Assembly: GCF_902859945.1 (NCBI RefSeq)
Contig: NZ_CADIKL010000006.1
Span: 124,001 to 188,000, forward strand
Reading direction: 5' to 3'
Length of the DNA stretch: 64,000 bases
Source: Paraburkholderia caffeinitolerans
GTDB lineage: Bacteria > Pseudomonadota > Gammaproteobacteria > Burkholderiales > Burkholderiaceae
This document shows positions 33,177 to 41,159 of the stretch, in pieces. The translations under genes and the position numbers were made by a program. Positions within the stretch are counted from its first letter, which is position 1. Every line of letters begins with the position of its first letter. Under the pieces are notes generated by a model. It saw only the letters and a program-made list of their open reading frames with translations. It was not told the DNA's origin and made no database searches.

Positions 33177-34745
33177 TTATGCATGGAGCGTGCCCACAAC
33201 GCTTTCGGCAACGCTTGTGAGATCGCCTTCGGCCACGAGCCGATGAATGGCGACCATGTCGGGATAGAAGTAGCGATCGTCCTCGACCTTTGCTGCCACC
33301 TGCCTGATGCGCGCATAGACAGCCGCAGTGGCGGGCGAGGCGTCGGCGGGATCGAAGAATTCCAGTGCTTGAGCCGCAGTCATCAATTCGATTGCGAGCA
33401 CATGCTGGAGCTTCTGCGAGACCGCATAGGCCTTGCGTGCGGCGAGATAGGCGAAGCTCACCGGATCTTCCTGGTTGCCGCTCGTGGAGACGCTGTCGAG
33501 CGTCGCGGGATGGGAGAGGGCGCGCATTTCGCCCAGCAAGCCGGCCGCCGTGTACTGCGTGATCATGTAGCCGCTATTGAGGCCAGGGCGCGCGACGAGG
33601 AAGGCCGGCAACTCGCTGAAGTGCGGGTTGACCATGCGATCGGTTCGGCGTTCGGAGATCTTCGCAAGGTTGGTCATGGCGATGCAGAGCAGGTCGCTCG
33701 CAATGCCCACGAACGTGCCGTCGAAGTTCGCCCCCGAGATCGCGAGACCCTCTCCGTCGCCCGGGTGAATCACGGGATTGTCGCCGGACGAGCGCGTCTC
33801 GTTGAGAATCGATGTGCGCGCGTCATCTATCGCGCGTTTCGACGCGCCGTGCACCTGTGCCATCGCACGCAGGCTGTAAGTGTCTTGCAACCGGTAGTCG
33901 ACAAAACGCTCGGCCAGCGCGCTGCCGGTAAGCAGGCGCCGCAGGTTGTCCGCCGCGTTGGCTTGATCCGGGTGCTTCTTGATTGCGTGGTAACGCTGAT
34001 CCAGCGAGCGAGTCGTGCCTTTGAGCGGCTGCAGGGACATCGCGGCAGCAATGTCCGCGACCCTGGAGGCTTCTAATGCGTTGTGGAGCGCGAGCATCGC
34101 TATTGCGGTAACCGATGTGGTTCCGTTGACCAGCGCGAGTCCCTCCTTGCAACGCAGTGTGTGGGGCTTGAGCCCCGCGCCCTGCAACGCGTGCAATCCG
34201 CTCACGCGTTCGCCGCGCCAGGTGGCCTCGCCTTCGCCGATCAGCACGAGCGCCATATGCGCCTCTGGGCCGAGATAGCCTACTGAGCCGTCTCCCGGCG
34301 CGAACGGCGTAATGTCGTTGTTCAGAAGGTCGGCAACGAGTTGCAGCAACTCGAGGGTGACGCCGGAATAGCCCTTGCCCAGGCTAATGAGGATCATCAA
34401 CTGGTTCGCGCGGACCACTTCGCGCGGCAGCGGCTCTCCAACGGAAACGGCGTGAGAGCGGACGATGTTGCACTGGAGCTGCTCCGCTTCTTCGGGGCGC
34501 ACGACGCGAGTCGAGTTGTCGCCGAATCCCGTTGTCACGCCATAGACGAGTCGATTCTCTTGAAGAAAGCGCTCGACGAGTGCGCGAGAGCTGCATACAC
34601 GTTCGCAATACGCGGGAGAAAGATGCACACGCGCACCGTACTTTGCGACAGCGATGAATTGATCAAGTGAAATATCGTCGTCGCCGAGCAGCACTTCTGC
34701 GATTTCCTGCGCGCGAACGCGAAATTCTGTACGAGGTGTGTTCAT
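33177..34745 (-). CDS. Aromatic amino acid/histidine ammonia-lyase homologue lacking the MIO triad
   Basis: A 522-residue member of the HAL/PAL superfamily by overall sequence: LVYGVTTGFGDNSTR holds the conserved catalytic Tyr68, and NPVIHPGDGEGLAISGANFD and QEDPVSFAYLAARKAY are family blocks. Where active lyases have GSVG-ASG-DLAPLSH, this protein reads GSVG-YLG-PEAHMAL (residues 153-166). The Ala-Ser-Gly that cyclises into the MIO electrophile is absent and about three residues are deleted. It therefore probably does not act as a standard ammonia-lyase. The start MNTPRTEFRV at 34745 is preferred over an upstream frame. It follows a LysR gene on the same strand. Confidence 0.85.
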   Translation of the reverse strand: MNTPRTEFRVRAQEIAEVLLGDDDISLDQFIAVAKYGARVHLSPAYCERVCSSRALVERFLQENRLVYGVTTGFGDNSTRVVRPEEAEQLQCNIVRSHAVSVGEPLPREVVRANQLMILISLGKGYSGVTLELLQLVADLLNNDITPFAPGDGSVGYLGPEAHMALVLIGEGEATWRGERVSGLHALQGAGLKPHTLRCKEGLALVNGTTSVTAIAMLALHNALEASRVADIAAAMSLQPLKGTTRSLDQRYHAIKKHPDQANAADNLRRLLTGSALAERFVDYRLQDTYSLRAMAQVHGASKRAIDDARTSILNETRSSGDNPVIHPGDGEGLAISGANFDGTFVGIASDLLCIAMTNLAKISERRTDRMVNPHFSELPAFLVARPGLNSGYMITQYTAAGLLGEMRALSHPATLDSVSTSGNQEDPVSFAYLAARKAYAVSQKLQHVLAIELMTAAQALEFFDPADASPATAAVYARIRQVAAKVEDDRYFYPDMVAIHRLVAEGDLTSVAESVVGTLHA

Positions 34746-34862
34746 GTCGTTGCATCGATCCTGTAGAAAAGTGGGTGGTGAGCGCCAAGCGTCAAATCCT
34801 GCAAAGACGCGCAATGCAGGCGCACGGAAACCACGTTCGAGAATAGGAGGACGCAATGAGGC

Positions 34863-34884
34863 CGACAAACCATTTAATTTGTCG
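34863..34884. promoter_or_regulatory. Inverted repeat upstream of the lyase homologue
   Basis: CGACAAA (34863-34869) and TTTGTCG (34878-34884) are a perfect 7-bp dyad with an 8-base AT-rich spacer, about 120 bases before the lyase start. It is a good candidate operator, possibly for the LysR protein encoded immediately upstream. Confidence 0.5.
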
Positions 34885-34932
34885 ACCGTTTATAGATTAT
34901 CTAAAACGAGGATGAAAAACGGTGTCAGGCAA

Positions 34933-35862
34933 TCAGCCGAACATCGAATCGATGTCGCGATTCGTCTGCTCCGCCTCGGCAATCAGCCAGTCGATGAATT
35001 GCCGGGCGCCGGGTGTATCGAGCGAGCCGGGTTGCCATACCAGATAGTACGGGCGTGGCATGGTCAGCGAGATTTTGAATGGCGCGATGAGCCGGCCATT
35101 ATTGAGGTCGTCAATCGCAAACAATCCCTGCCCGAGTGAAATACCCCTGCCGCGGACCGCCGCGTCAATCGCCATCGAGGAAAGAGAGTAGGTGAGCGGC
35201 GCGAGCGTATCGGGTACCGGGACGCCGGCGGCATTGAGCCAGTTGGCCCAGGTTGGCGGCGAGAGATCGGCCCAGCCCCATTCGACGTGAACGAGCGGAT
35301 AGTGCAACAAATCCGCAGGCTGCTTGAGCGGCAGGTCCGGCGTTGGTAGCGATGGGGCGCTCACGGGCGCAACGCGATCGGTAAACAGCAGCCGATGAGG
35401 GGTGTCGTCGGTGGGCGGCGTGCCATACGCCAGGCGGATATCCGCGCGGTTTTCGCCACGCTTGGGCTCGCGGTCGATCGCCTCGACGTGGATGCGAATA
35501 TCGGGCGACAGCGCGTGCCATTTGTCCAGCCGTGCGGCGATCCAGTGCGTTGCCACCGACGGAAACGTACTGAGTGTCAAATGCGGGCCGTGACGCGCCC
35601 CAACCAGCGCGGCGTGGGCGTTATGAAAACACTCGAAGCCCTGCGCGATATGTTGATGGTAGAGCTGGCCAAGTTCCGTGGGACGCAATCCCGTGCTCTC
35701 GCGAACAAAGAGCGCCACGCCCAGCGCATCTTCGAGCAGCCGGATCTGCTGGCTGACCGCCCCAGGCGTTACATGCAGCGCTTCGGCGGCGGCGACCACA
35801 TTGCCGTTGCGAACCACGGCGTCGAATGCTTGCAACGCGCGTAACGGGGGCAGGCGACTCAT
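34933..35862 (-). CDS. LysR-family regulator, GcvA-like
   Basis: A 309-residue transcription regulator. The N-terminal winged helix reads LPPLRALQAFDAVVRNGNVV and AEALHVTPGAVSQQIRLLED. The effector domain follows from about residue 90. Its beginning is typical of the GcvA subgroup. It lies upstream of and on the same strand as the lyase homologue (187 bases apart), with a palindrome between, so it probably controls that gene and perhaps the Rieske/transport units. Confidence 0.9.
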   Translation of the reverse strand: MSRLPPLRALQAFDAVVRNGNVVAAAEALHVTPGAVSQQIRLLEDALGVALFVRESTGLRPTELGQLYHQHIAQGFECFHNAHAALVGARHGPHLTLSTFPSVATHWIAARLDKWHALSPDIRIHVEAIDREPKRGENRADIRLAYGTPPTDDTPHRLLFTDRVAPVSAPSLPTPDLPLKQPADLLHYPLVHVEWGWADLSPPTWANWLNAAGVPVPDTLAPLTYSLSSMAIDAAVRGRGISLGQGLFAIDDLNNGRLIAPFKISLTMPRPYYLVWQPGSLDTPGARQFIDWLIAEAEQTNRDIDSMFG

Positions 35863-36080
35863 TTCGTTTTCCGTAGGGTTCCGTATGGGGTGGGTATCGT
35901 CGGACCGGCGTGAAGACTGCGATTTTCCGTGGTTTCCGTGCGGGTTGTCTAGCGTTGCCGGCCATTCGCGACGAGGGTTTTCAGTAGTTCCAGAGCGATG
36001 CGTTTTGTTGTTGGCCTACTTTCGTCGAATGAATACAACTTAAGAGCGCGCACCAGGCGCGTTCTTTCGCACAACTAGTC

Positions 36081-37004
36081 TCAGTCTGCAGACGGTCGTC
36101 GCACATGCGTCGCCGGCAGCGACACATCGTCGAGCGCCTCGCAAAAGCTCTCGCGCAACGCATGCGCGGCTGGGCTCAGCGAGCGGCCGGTCAGTTCGAC
36201 GAAGCCCACCGCGCGCTCGATGCGCGGTGCGTCGAGCGGAACGAAACGCAGTGTCTCGCGATGGCGCTGCTGCGCGAGATAGGGCAGCACGGTGAGGCCC
36301 ACGCCGCCTTCGACAGCCGAAAGCAGTGTCGTTGTGTTGGCGATGAAGATGTCGTCCTGGCCGCCCGCAGCGCGCCGCACCGGCTCGGGTAACGCGCGCA
36401 GCGTGCCGTTGCCAATCAGCCGGTAGCCCGATAAATCCTTCCATTCCACGCGGCGTTGCCTGAAGAGCGCATGACCCGCATTCACGACCACACACATCAC
36501 GTCGGCGAGCAGCGGCGTAAAGCTTAGCTCGGAGTCGTCCTTGGGCTCGCCGGCGATGCCGAAGTCGATCGCGCCCGAGCGCACCCGGTCATGGATATAG
36601 GCGGCCGTGCCGTCTTCCACATGCAGATGGATGCCCGGATGCCGGGGCGAGAACCGGCTGATCGCGCGCGGCAGTATCTCGTGCGCGATCGACGGCACCG
36701 CAGCCACGCGCACGCGTCCGCCACGCACCTGGGCCACGTCGATCGCCGAGGCTATGGCGCGTTCGTAATGCTCGACGAGCTTGCGCGCTTCGCCATAGAG
36801 CATCGCGCCGAACGGCGTGGGCGACGCGTGGCTGCCTTTCTCGAACAGCGCCGAGCCCAGCGCGCCCTCGAGCTCCTTGATCGATAGCGATAGCGCCGGC
36901 TGGCTGCGAAACACGGCCTTCGCGGCGGCCTTGAAGCCGCCGTGCTCGATGACAGCTACGAAATGGCGTAACTGCGCAATCTTCACGTCGGGGAGCCGAT
37001 CCAT
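36081..37004 (-). CDS. LysR-family regulator of the dehydrogenase-BCCT operon
   Basis: A 307-residue LysR protein. The helix-turn-helix spans IAQLRHFVAVIEHGGFKAAA and AVFRSQPALSLSIKELEGAL. The effector domain contains the LPYLAQQRH segment typical of the fold. It is divergent from the aldehyde dehydrogenase gene across 102 bases of AT-rich DNA, the usual layout for a LysR regulator of its neighbouring operon. Confidence 0.9.
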   Translation of the reverse strand: MDRLPDVKIAQLRHFVAVIEHGGFKAAAKAVFRSQPALSLSIKELEGALGSALFEKGSHASPTPFGAMLYGEARKLVEHYERAIASAIDVAQVRGGRVRVAAVPSIAHEILPRAISRFSPRHPGIHLHVEDGTAAYIHDRVRSGAIDFGIAGEPKDDSELSFTPLLADVMCVVVNAGHALFRQRRVEWKDLSGYRLIGNGTLRALPEPVRRAAGGQDDIFIANTTTLLSAVEGGVGLTVLPYLAQQRHRETLRFVPLDAPRIERAVGFVELTGRSLSPAAHALRESFCEALDDVSLPATHVRRPSAD

Positions 37005-37029
37005 AGATTTATAAGAACAATAAATATTT

Positions 37030-37044
37030 CAATCAGAAAAATTG
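37030..37044. promoter_or_regulatory. Possible LysR binding dyad
   Basis: CAAT (37030-37033) and ATTG (37041-37044) form an AT-rich dyad with a 7-base spacer in the divergent region between the LysR gene and the dehydrogenase gene. It is short and may be chance in AT-rich DNA. Confidence 0.3.
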
Positions 37045-37106
37045 GTTTTGGTTATTTTAGCGTGGTTTCTAGAATCGCTCTCACGTCAATCGCGTTGAGA
37101 TCGAAG

Positions 37107-38549
37107 ATGAATCCTCAGACCTTTTTGAACTGGATCGACGGCCAATGGCTGGCCGGCGAGACCTTCATTGAAAACCGCAGCCCGTCCGATACCGACGACC
37201 TGATCGGCCAATACGCCCAGGCCACCGGCGACCAGGTGCAGCAAGCCATCGAAGCCGCGCGCCGCGCGCAACCGCAGTGGGCCGCCACGGGGCTCGAAAA
37301 GCGCCACGACGCGCTGCGTGCGATTGGCGACGAGTTGATCGCACGCAGCGAAGAGCTTGGCCGACAACTTGCGCGCGAGGAGGGCAAGACGCGTGCGGAA
37401 GGCGTGGGCGAGGTCGCGCGCGCAGGCCAGTTCTTCCATTACTTTGCGGCCGAAGTGCTGCGGCAGCACGGCAGCAACGCCGATTCGGTGCGACCGGGCA
37501 TCGAGATCGATGTCCGGCGCGAGCCGCTCGGTGTGGTCGGCATCATCACACCGTGGAACTTTCCGATGGCGACCGCGAGCTGGAAGATCGCGCCAGCGCT
37601 CGCATTCGGCAACGCCGTGCTGTTCAAGCCGGCCAACCTCACGCCGGCCAGCGCCTGGGCGCTCGCGGAAATCATCAGCCGGCAGGCGCTGCCCCCCGGC
37701 ACGTTCAACCTGCTGATGGGGCCCGGCGAGGCAGTCGGCAACCGGCTCGCGAGCTCGCCGCGCGTTGATGGCATCTCGTTCACCGGCTCGCTGGAAACCG
37801 GCCGCCGCCTTGCCGCAGTGGCCGCGCCGAATCTCATCAAGTTGCAGATGGAGATGGGCAGCAAGAACGCGCTCGTCGTCCTCGATGACGCCGATCTCGA
37901 TCTCGCGGTCGAGTGCGCGTTTCAAGGGGCGTATTCGGGCACTGGGCAGAAGTGCACCGCCTCGTCGCGGCTCGTCGTGACGCCGGGCATTCACGCGGCG
38001 TTCGTCGAGCGGCTGGCCGAGCGGCTCGCCAACGTGCGGGTGGGCCGCGCGCTCGACGAAGGCGTGCAGATGGGCCCCGTGATCGATGGGCGCCAGCTCG
38101 AAGCGAATCTGCGTTACGTCGCGCTCGGACAGCGCGAGGGCGCGCGGCTCGTGTGCGGCGGCGAGGCGCTCGCGCGTCCCGAGCGCGCCTGGTGCATGTC
38201 GCCCGCGCTATTCGACGATGGTCGCAACGACATGCAGATCAATCGCGACGAGATGTTCGGCCCGATTGCCTGTGTGATCCCCGTGCGCGACTACGACGAG
38301 GCGCTGGCTGTGGCGAACGACACGGCGTTCGGCCTCACGGCCGGCATCGTGACGCAATCGCTGCGCCACGCGACGCATTTCCGCCGCCATGCCCAAGCCG
38401 GCTGCGTGATGGTCAACCTGCCGACCGCCGGCACCGATTATCACGTGCCGTTCGGGGGGCGTAAGGCGTCGAGCTACGGCCCGCGCGAGCAGGGCCCGAA
38501 TGCGTCCGAGTTCTATACCACGCTCAAGACCGCCTACACGCGCGCATAG
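37107..38549 (+). CDS. NAD(P)-dependent aldehyde dehydrogenase, 2-oxoglutarate-semialdehyde type
   Basis: A 480-residue aldehyde dehydrogenase. GIITPWNFPMATASWKIAPA forms part of the cofactor site, FTGSLETGRRLA is a conserved loop, the general base Glu is in LQMEMGSKNALVV and the nucleophilic Cys is in TGQKCTASSRLVV. The EMGSKN and GQKCTASSR forms are those of 2-oxoglutaric-semialdehyde dehydrogenases used in sugar acid and hydroxyproline breakdown, rather than the ELGGK of general enzymes. The ATG at 37107 fits the family start. It is the first gene of a tight operon ending at the RidA gene. Confidence 0.88.
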   Translation: MNPQTFLNWIDGQWLAGETFIENRSPSDTDDLIGQYAQATGDQVQQAIEAARRAQPQWAATGLEKRHDALRAIGDELIARSEELGRQLAREEGKTRAEGVGEVARAGQFFHYFAAEVLRQHGSNADSVRPGIEIDVRREPLGVVGIITPWNFPMATASWKIAPALAFGNAVLFKPANLTPASAWALAEIISRQALPPGTFNLLMGPGEAVGNRLASSPRVDGISFTGSLETGRRLAAVAAPNLIKLQMEMGSKNALVVLDDADLDLAVECAFQGAYSGTGQKCTASSRLVVTPGIHAAFVERLAERLANVRVGRALDEGVQMGPVIDGRQLEANLRYVALGQREGARLVCGGEALARPERAWCMSPALFDDGRNDMQINRDEMFGPIACVIPVRDYDEALAVANDTAFGLTAGIVTQSLRHATHFRRHAQAGCVMVNLPTAGTDYHVPFGGRKASSYGPREQGPNASEFYTTLKTAYTRA

Positions 38550-38571
38550 CACAAGCCGGGAAACGACCGAT

Positions 38572-39579
38572 ATGAAACTGCATGACTCGCTCGTCGTCAT
38601 CGACGGCACGCAATACTCGAACTGGGACCGCGGCATCTTCGAACAGATGCGCGATGGCGGCGTCGCGGCCGTCAACGCGACCATCGTTTACTGGGAGAAC
38701 GCGCGCGAGACGCTCACGCGCATCGCCGAATGGAACGCGCGCTTCGAGCGTCACGCCGATCTCGTCGTCCCCGCCCGCACGATGGACGACGTGCTGACGG
38801 CGAAACAGGCCGGCAAGGTCGCGATTTTATTTGGACTGCAGAACTGTTCGCCGATCGAGGACGACATCGGCCTCGTCGAGGTGTTTCGCGATCTCGGCGT
38901 GCGCACGATGCAGCTCACCTACAACAATCAGAGCCTGCTGGCCACGGGCTGCTACGAGTCAGCCGATGGCGGCGTGACGCGATTCGGCCGCGCGGTAATC
39001 GAGGAAATGAACCGCGTCGGCATGGTCATCGACATGTCGCACAGCGCCGAGCGCTCGACGCTTGAAGCGATTGCGTTGTCGTCGCGGCCCATCGTGATCA
39101 GCCACGCGAATCCGTCGTTCTTTCACGAGGCGAAGCGCAACAAGTCGGACGCGGTGCTGCGCGCGCTCGGCGAGCGCGGCGGCCTGGTCGGCTTCAGCCT
39201 CTATCCGTTTCATCTGAAGAACGGCAGCCGCTGCACGCCCGGCGAGTTCACCGACATGGTCGCGCGCACCGTGGACCTCATCGGCATCGACCACGTGGGC
39301 ATCGGCAGCGACCTGTGCCAGGGGCAACCGTATCGCGTGCTCGAGTGGATGCGCAATGGCCGCTGGAGCAAGCAGACCGATTACGGCGAAGGCAGTGCCG
39401 ATAACGCGGCATGGCCCGAGCCCGTGAGCTGGTTCGGCTCGAACGCCGACTTTCCGAACCTCACGGCGGCACTCGTACACGCGGGCTTTACCGATGCGGA
39501 GGTCGCTCAAATCATGGGTGGCAACTGGATGCGGGTCCTGCGCGATGCCGAGCAGCGCCGCCAGGGTACCCGAGACTAA
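38572..39579 (+). CDS. Membrane dipeptidase family protein, atypical metal site
   Basis: A 335-residue protein of the renal dipeptidase (M19) family. DMSHSAERST and VISHANPSF supply two metal-binding histidines, and VGIGSDLCQG the Asp. But the first H-x-D motif is replaced by VIDGTQYSNWD and the bridging Glu by Gln in LFGLQNCS. From memory this variant form resembles the dipeptidase-like protein in the Pseudomonas glycine betaine locus (PA5396 type). Hydrolysis of ordinary dipeptides is therefore doubtful. GGGAAACGACCGAT precedes the ATG. It lies 22 bases after the dehydrogenase. Confidence 0.85.
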   Translation: MKLHDSLVVIDGTQYSNWDRGIFEQMRDGGVAAVNATIVYWENARETLTRIAEWNARFERHADLVVPARTMDDVLTAKQAGKVAILFGLQNCSPIEDDIGLVEVFRDLGVRTMQLTYNNQSLLATGCYESADGGVTRFGRAVIEEMNRVGMVIDMSHSAERSTLEAIALSSRPIVISHANPSFFHEAKRNKSDAVLRALGERGGLVGFSLYPFHLKNGSRCTPGEFTDMVARTVDLIGIDHVGIGSDLCQGQPYRVLEWMRNGRWSKQTDYGEGSADNAAWPEPVSWFGSNADFPNLTAALVHAGFTDAEVAQIMGGNWMRVLRDAEQRRQGTRD

Positions 39580-39599
39580 TATTCATATCTGGAGGAGAC

Positions 39600-41159
39600 A
39601 TGGAAATACCGACATCGGCGGACCTCGCGGCCGCGCCGCCGCAGGCGGCCATTCGAAAGGGCCGCATCGACTGGCCTATCTTCACGATCAGCGGTGGCTT
39701 CTTCGCGTTGTTTCTCGCCGCCGCGCTTGTCAACCTGCCGTGGCTCTCGGCGGCGGTCGACACCGCCTTCGGCTGGGCAACGCGCGGCTTCGGGCTGTAT
39801 TGGCAGTTGCTCATGCTCGCGACCTTCGTGGTGAGTCTCGGCATCGCGTTCTCGAAGCTGGGCCGCGTGAAGCTGGGTGGCCGCGGCGCGGTGCCGTCGA
39901 ATTCGACCTTCAACTGGGTCGTGATCATCATGTGCGCGCTGCTGGCCGGAGGCGGCGCGTTCTGGGCCGCCGCCGAGCCGCTCATGCATTTCATGAGCCC
40001 ACCGCCGTTCTTCGGCGCGGCGCCGCGCAGCGAGGCGGCGGCGGTCGCGGCGCTTGCGCAATCTTTCCTGCACTGGGGCTTTCTGGCGTGGGCCGTGCTC
40101 GGCAGCCTGCTGACCATCGTGTTCATGCACCTGCATTTCGATAAGGGCCTGCCGCTTGCGCCGCGCACGCTGCTGTATCCGCTGTTCGGCCAGCGTGCGC
40201 TCCGGGGCCCGATCGCGGCGCTGGCCGACGCGACCTCGATCATCGCCGTCGCAGCGGGCACCATCGGCCCGATTGGCTTCCTCGGCCTGCAGATCGCCTA
40301 TGTGCTGCAGTCGGTCTGGCACGTGCCCGATACCATCGCGACCCAGGCGCTCGTCATTCTCGCGGTGACCGCCATCTTCACGACGGCCTGCATCGCGGGG
40401 CTCGAAGGCTTGCGTTTCGTCTGCAAAATCCACGTCTGGCTGATGCTGGGCCTCGCCGCGTATCTCTATGTCTGTGGGCCCACGAGCTTCCTGAGCAGCG
40501 TTTTCTTCAAGGCGTTCGCGACGCACCTCGTGGACTTCGTGCAGACCGCGATGTATCGCGGGGACGGCAAATGGCTCAACGCGTGGACACTGTTCTACTG
40601 GGGCTGGTTCATCGGCTATGCGCCCATCATGGCGATCTATGTCGCGAAGGTATCGCGCGGCCGCACGATTCGCGAGCTTGTGGTGCTGCTCTCGATCGCG
40701 GCGCCGCTAATCACGATGTTGTGGTTCACGCTCGTGGGCGGCGCGGGCATCGGCATTGAACTGGCCTCGCCGGGCCAGGTGATTTCGCACGGCACGCTGC
40801 CCGAGGCGCTGCTGCTCGGCGTCGCCCAGGCCATGCCGCTGCGCAACCTGATCTCGGCGCTGTTCCTGTTCCTCAGTTTCTTTTCGGTGGTGACGAACGG
40901 CGGCTCGATGGCCTACACGATCGCGATGGCAATGACCGGAGATCGTGGCGGCGAACCCCGCGCGTGGCTCAAGATCTTCTGGGCCGTCGGCATGGGGCTC
41001 GTGGGCGCGGTGCTGATCACGATGGGAGCGGGCGGCATAAGCGCGCTGCAGTCTTTTATCGTCATCACGGCGGTGCCGGTTTCGATTCTGATCCTGCCTT
41101 CGCTGTGGGATGCCGTGCGGATCGCGCGCACGATGGCCGTTGAGCAGGGAGTGAAGTAA
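39600..41159 (+). CDS. BCCT-family transporter (betaine/choline/carnitine type)
   Basis: A 519-residue carrier with about twelve membrane segments. The family signature WTLFYWGWFIGYAPIMAIYV followed by AKVSRGRTIREL is present, along with GGGAFWAAAEPLMHF in the substrate region. It should import a quaternary-ammonium or similar zwitterionic compound. The tail is short, so osmotic gating is unlikely and a catabolic role fits. TGGAGGAGACA precedes the ATG at 39600, 20 bases after the dipeptidase. The TAA overlaps the next ATG by one base. Confidence 0.93.
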   Translation: MEIPTSADLAAAPPQAAIRKGRIDWPIFTISGGFFALFLAAALVNLPWLSAAVDTAFGWATRGFGLYWQLLMLATFVVSLGIAFSKLGRVKLGGRGAVPSNSTFNWVVIIMCALLAGGGAFWAAAEPLMHFMSPPPFFGAAPRSEAAAVAALAQSFLHWGFLAWAVLGSLLTIVFMHLHFDKGLPLAPRTLLYPLFGQRALRGPIAALADATSIIAVAAGTIGPIGFLGLQIAYVLQSVWHVPDTIATQALVILAVTAIFTTACIAGLEGLRFVCKIHVWLMLGLAAYLYVCGPTSFLSSVFFKAFATHLVDFVQTAMYRGDGKWLNAWTLFYWGWFIGYAPIMAIYVAKVSRGRTIRELVVLLSIAAPLITMLWFTLVGGAGIGIELASPGQVISHGTLPEALLLGVAQAMPLRNLISALFLFLSFFSVVTNGGSMAYTIAMAMTGDRGGEPRAWLKIFWAVGMGLVGAVLITMGAGGISALQSFIVITAVPVSILILPSLWDAVRIARTMAVEQGVK

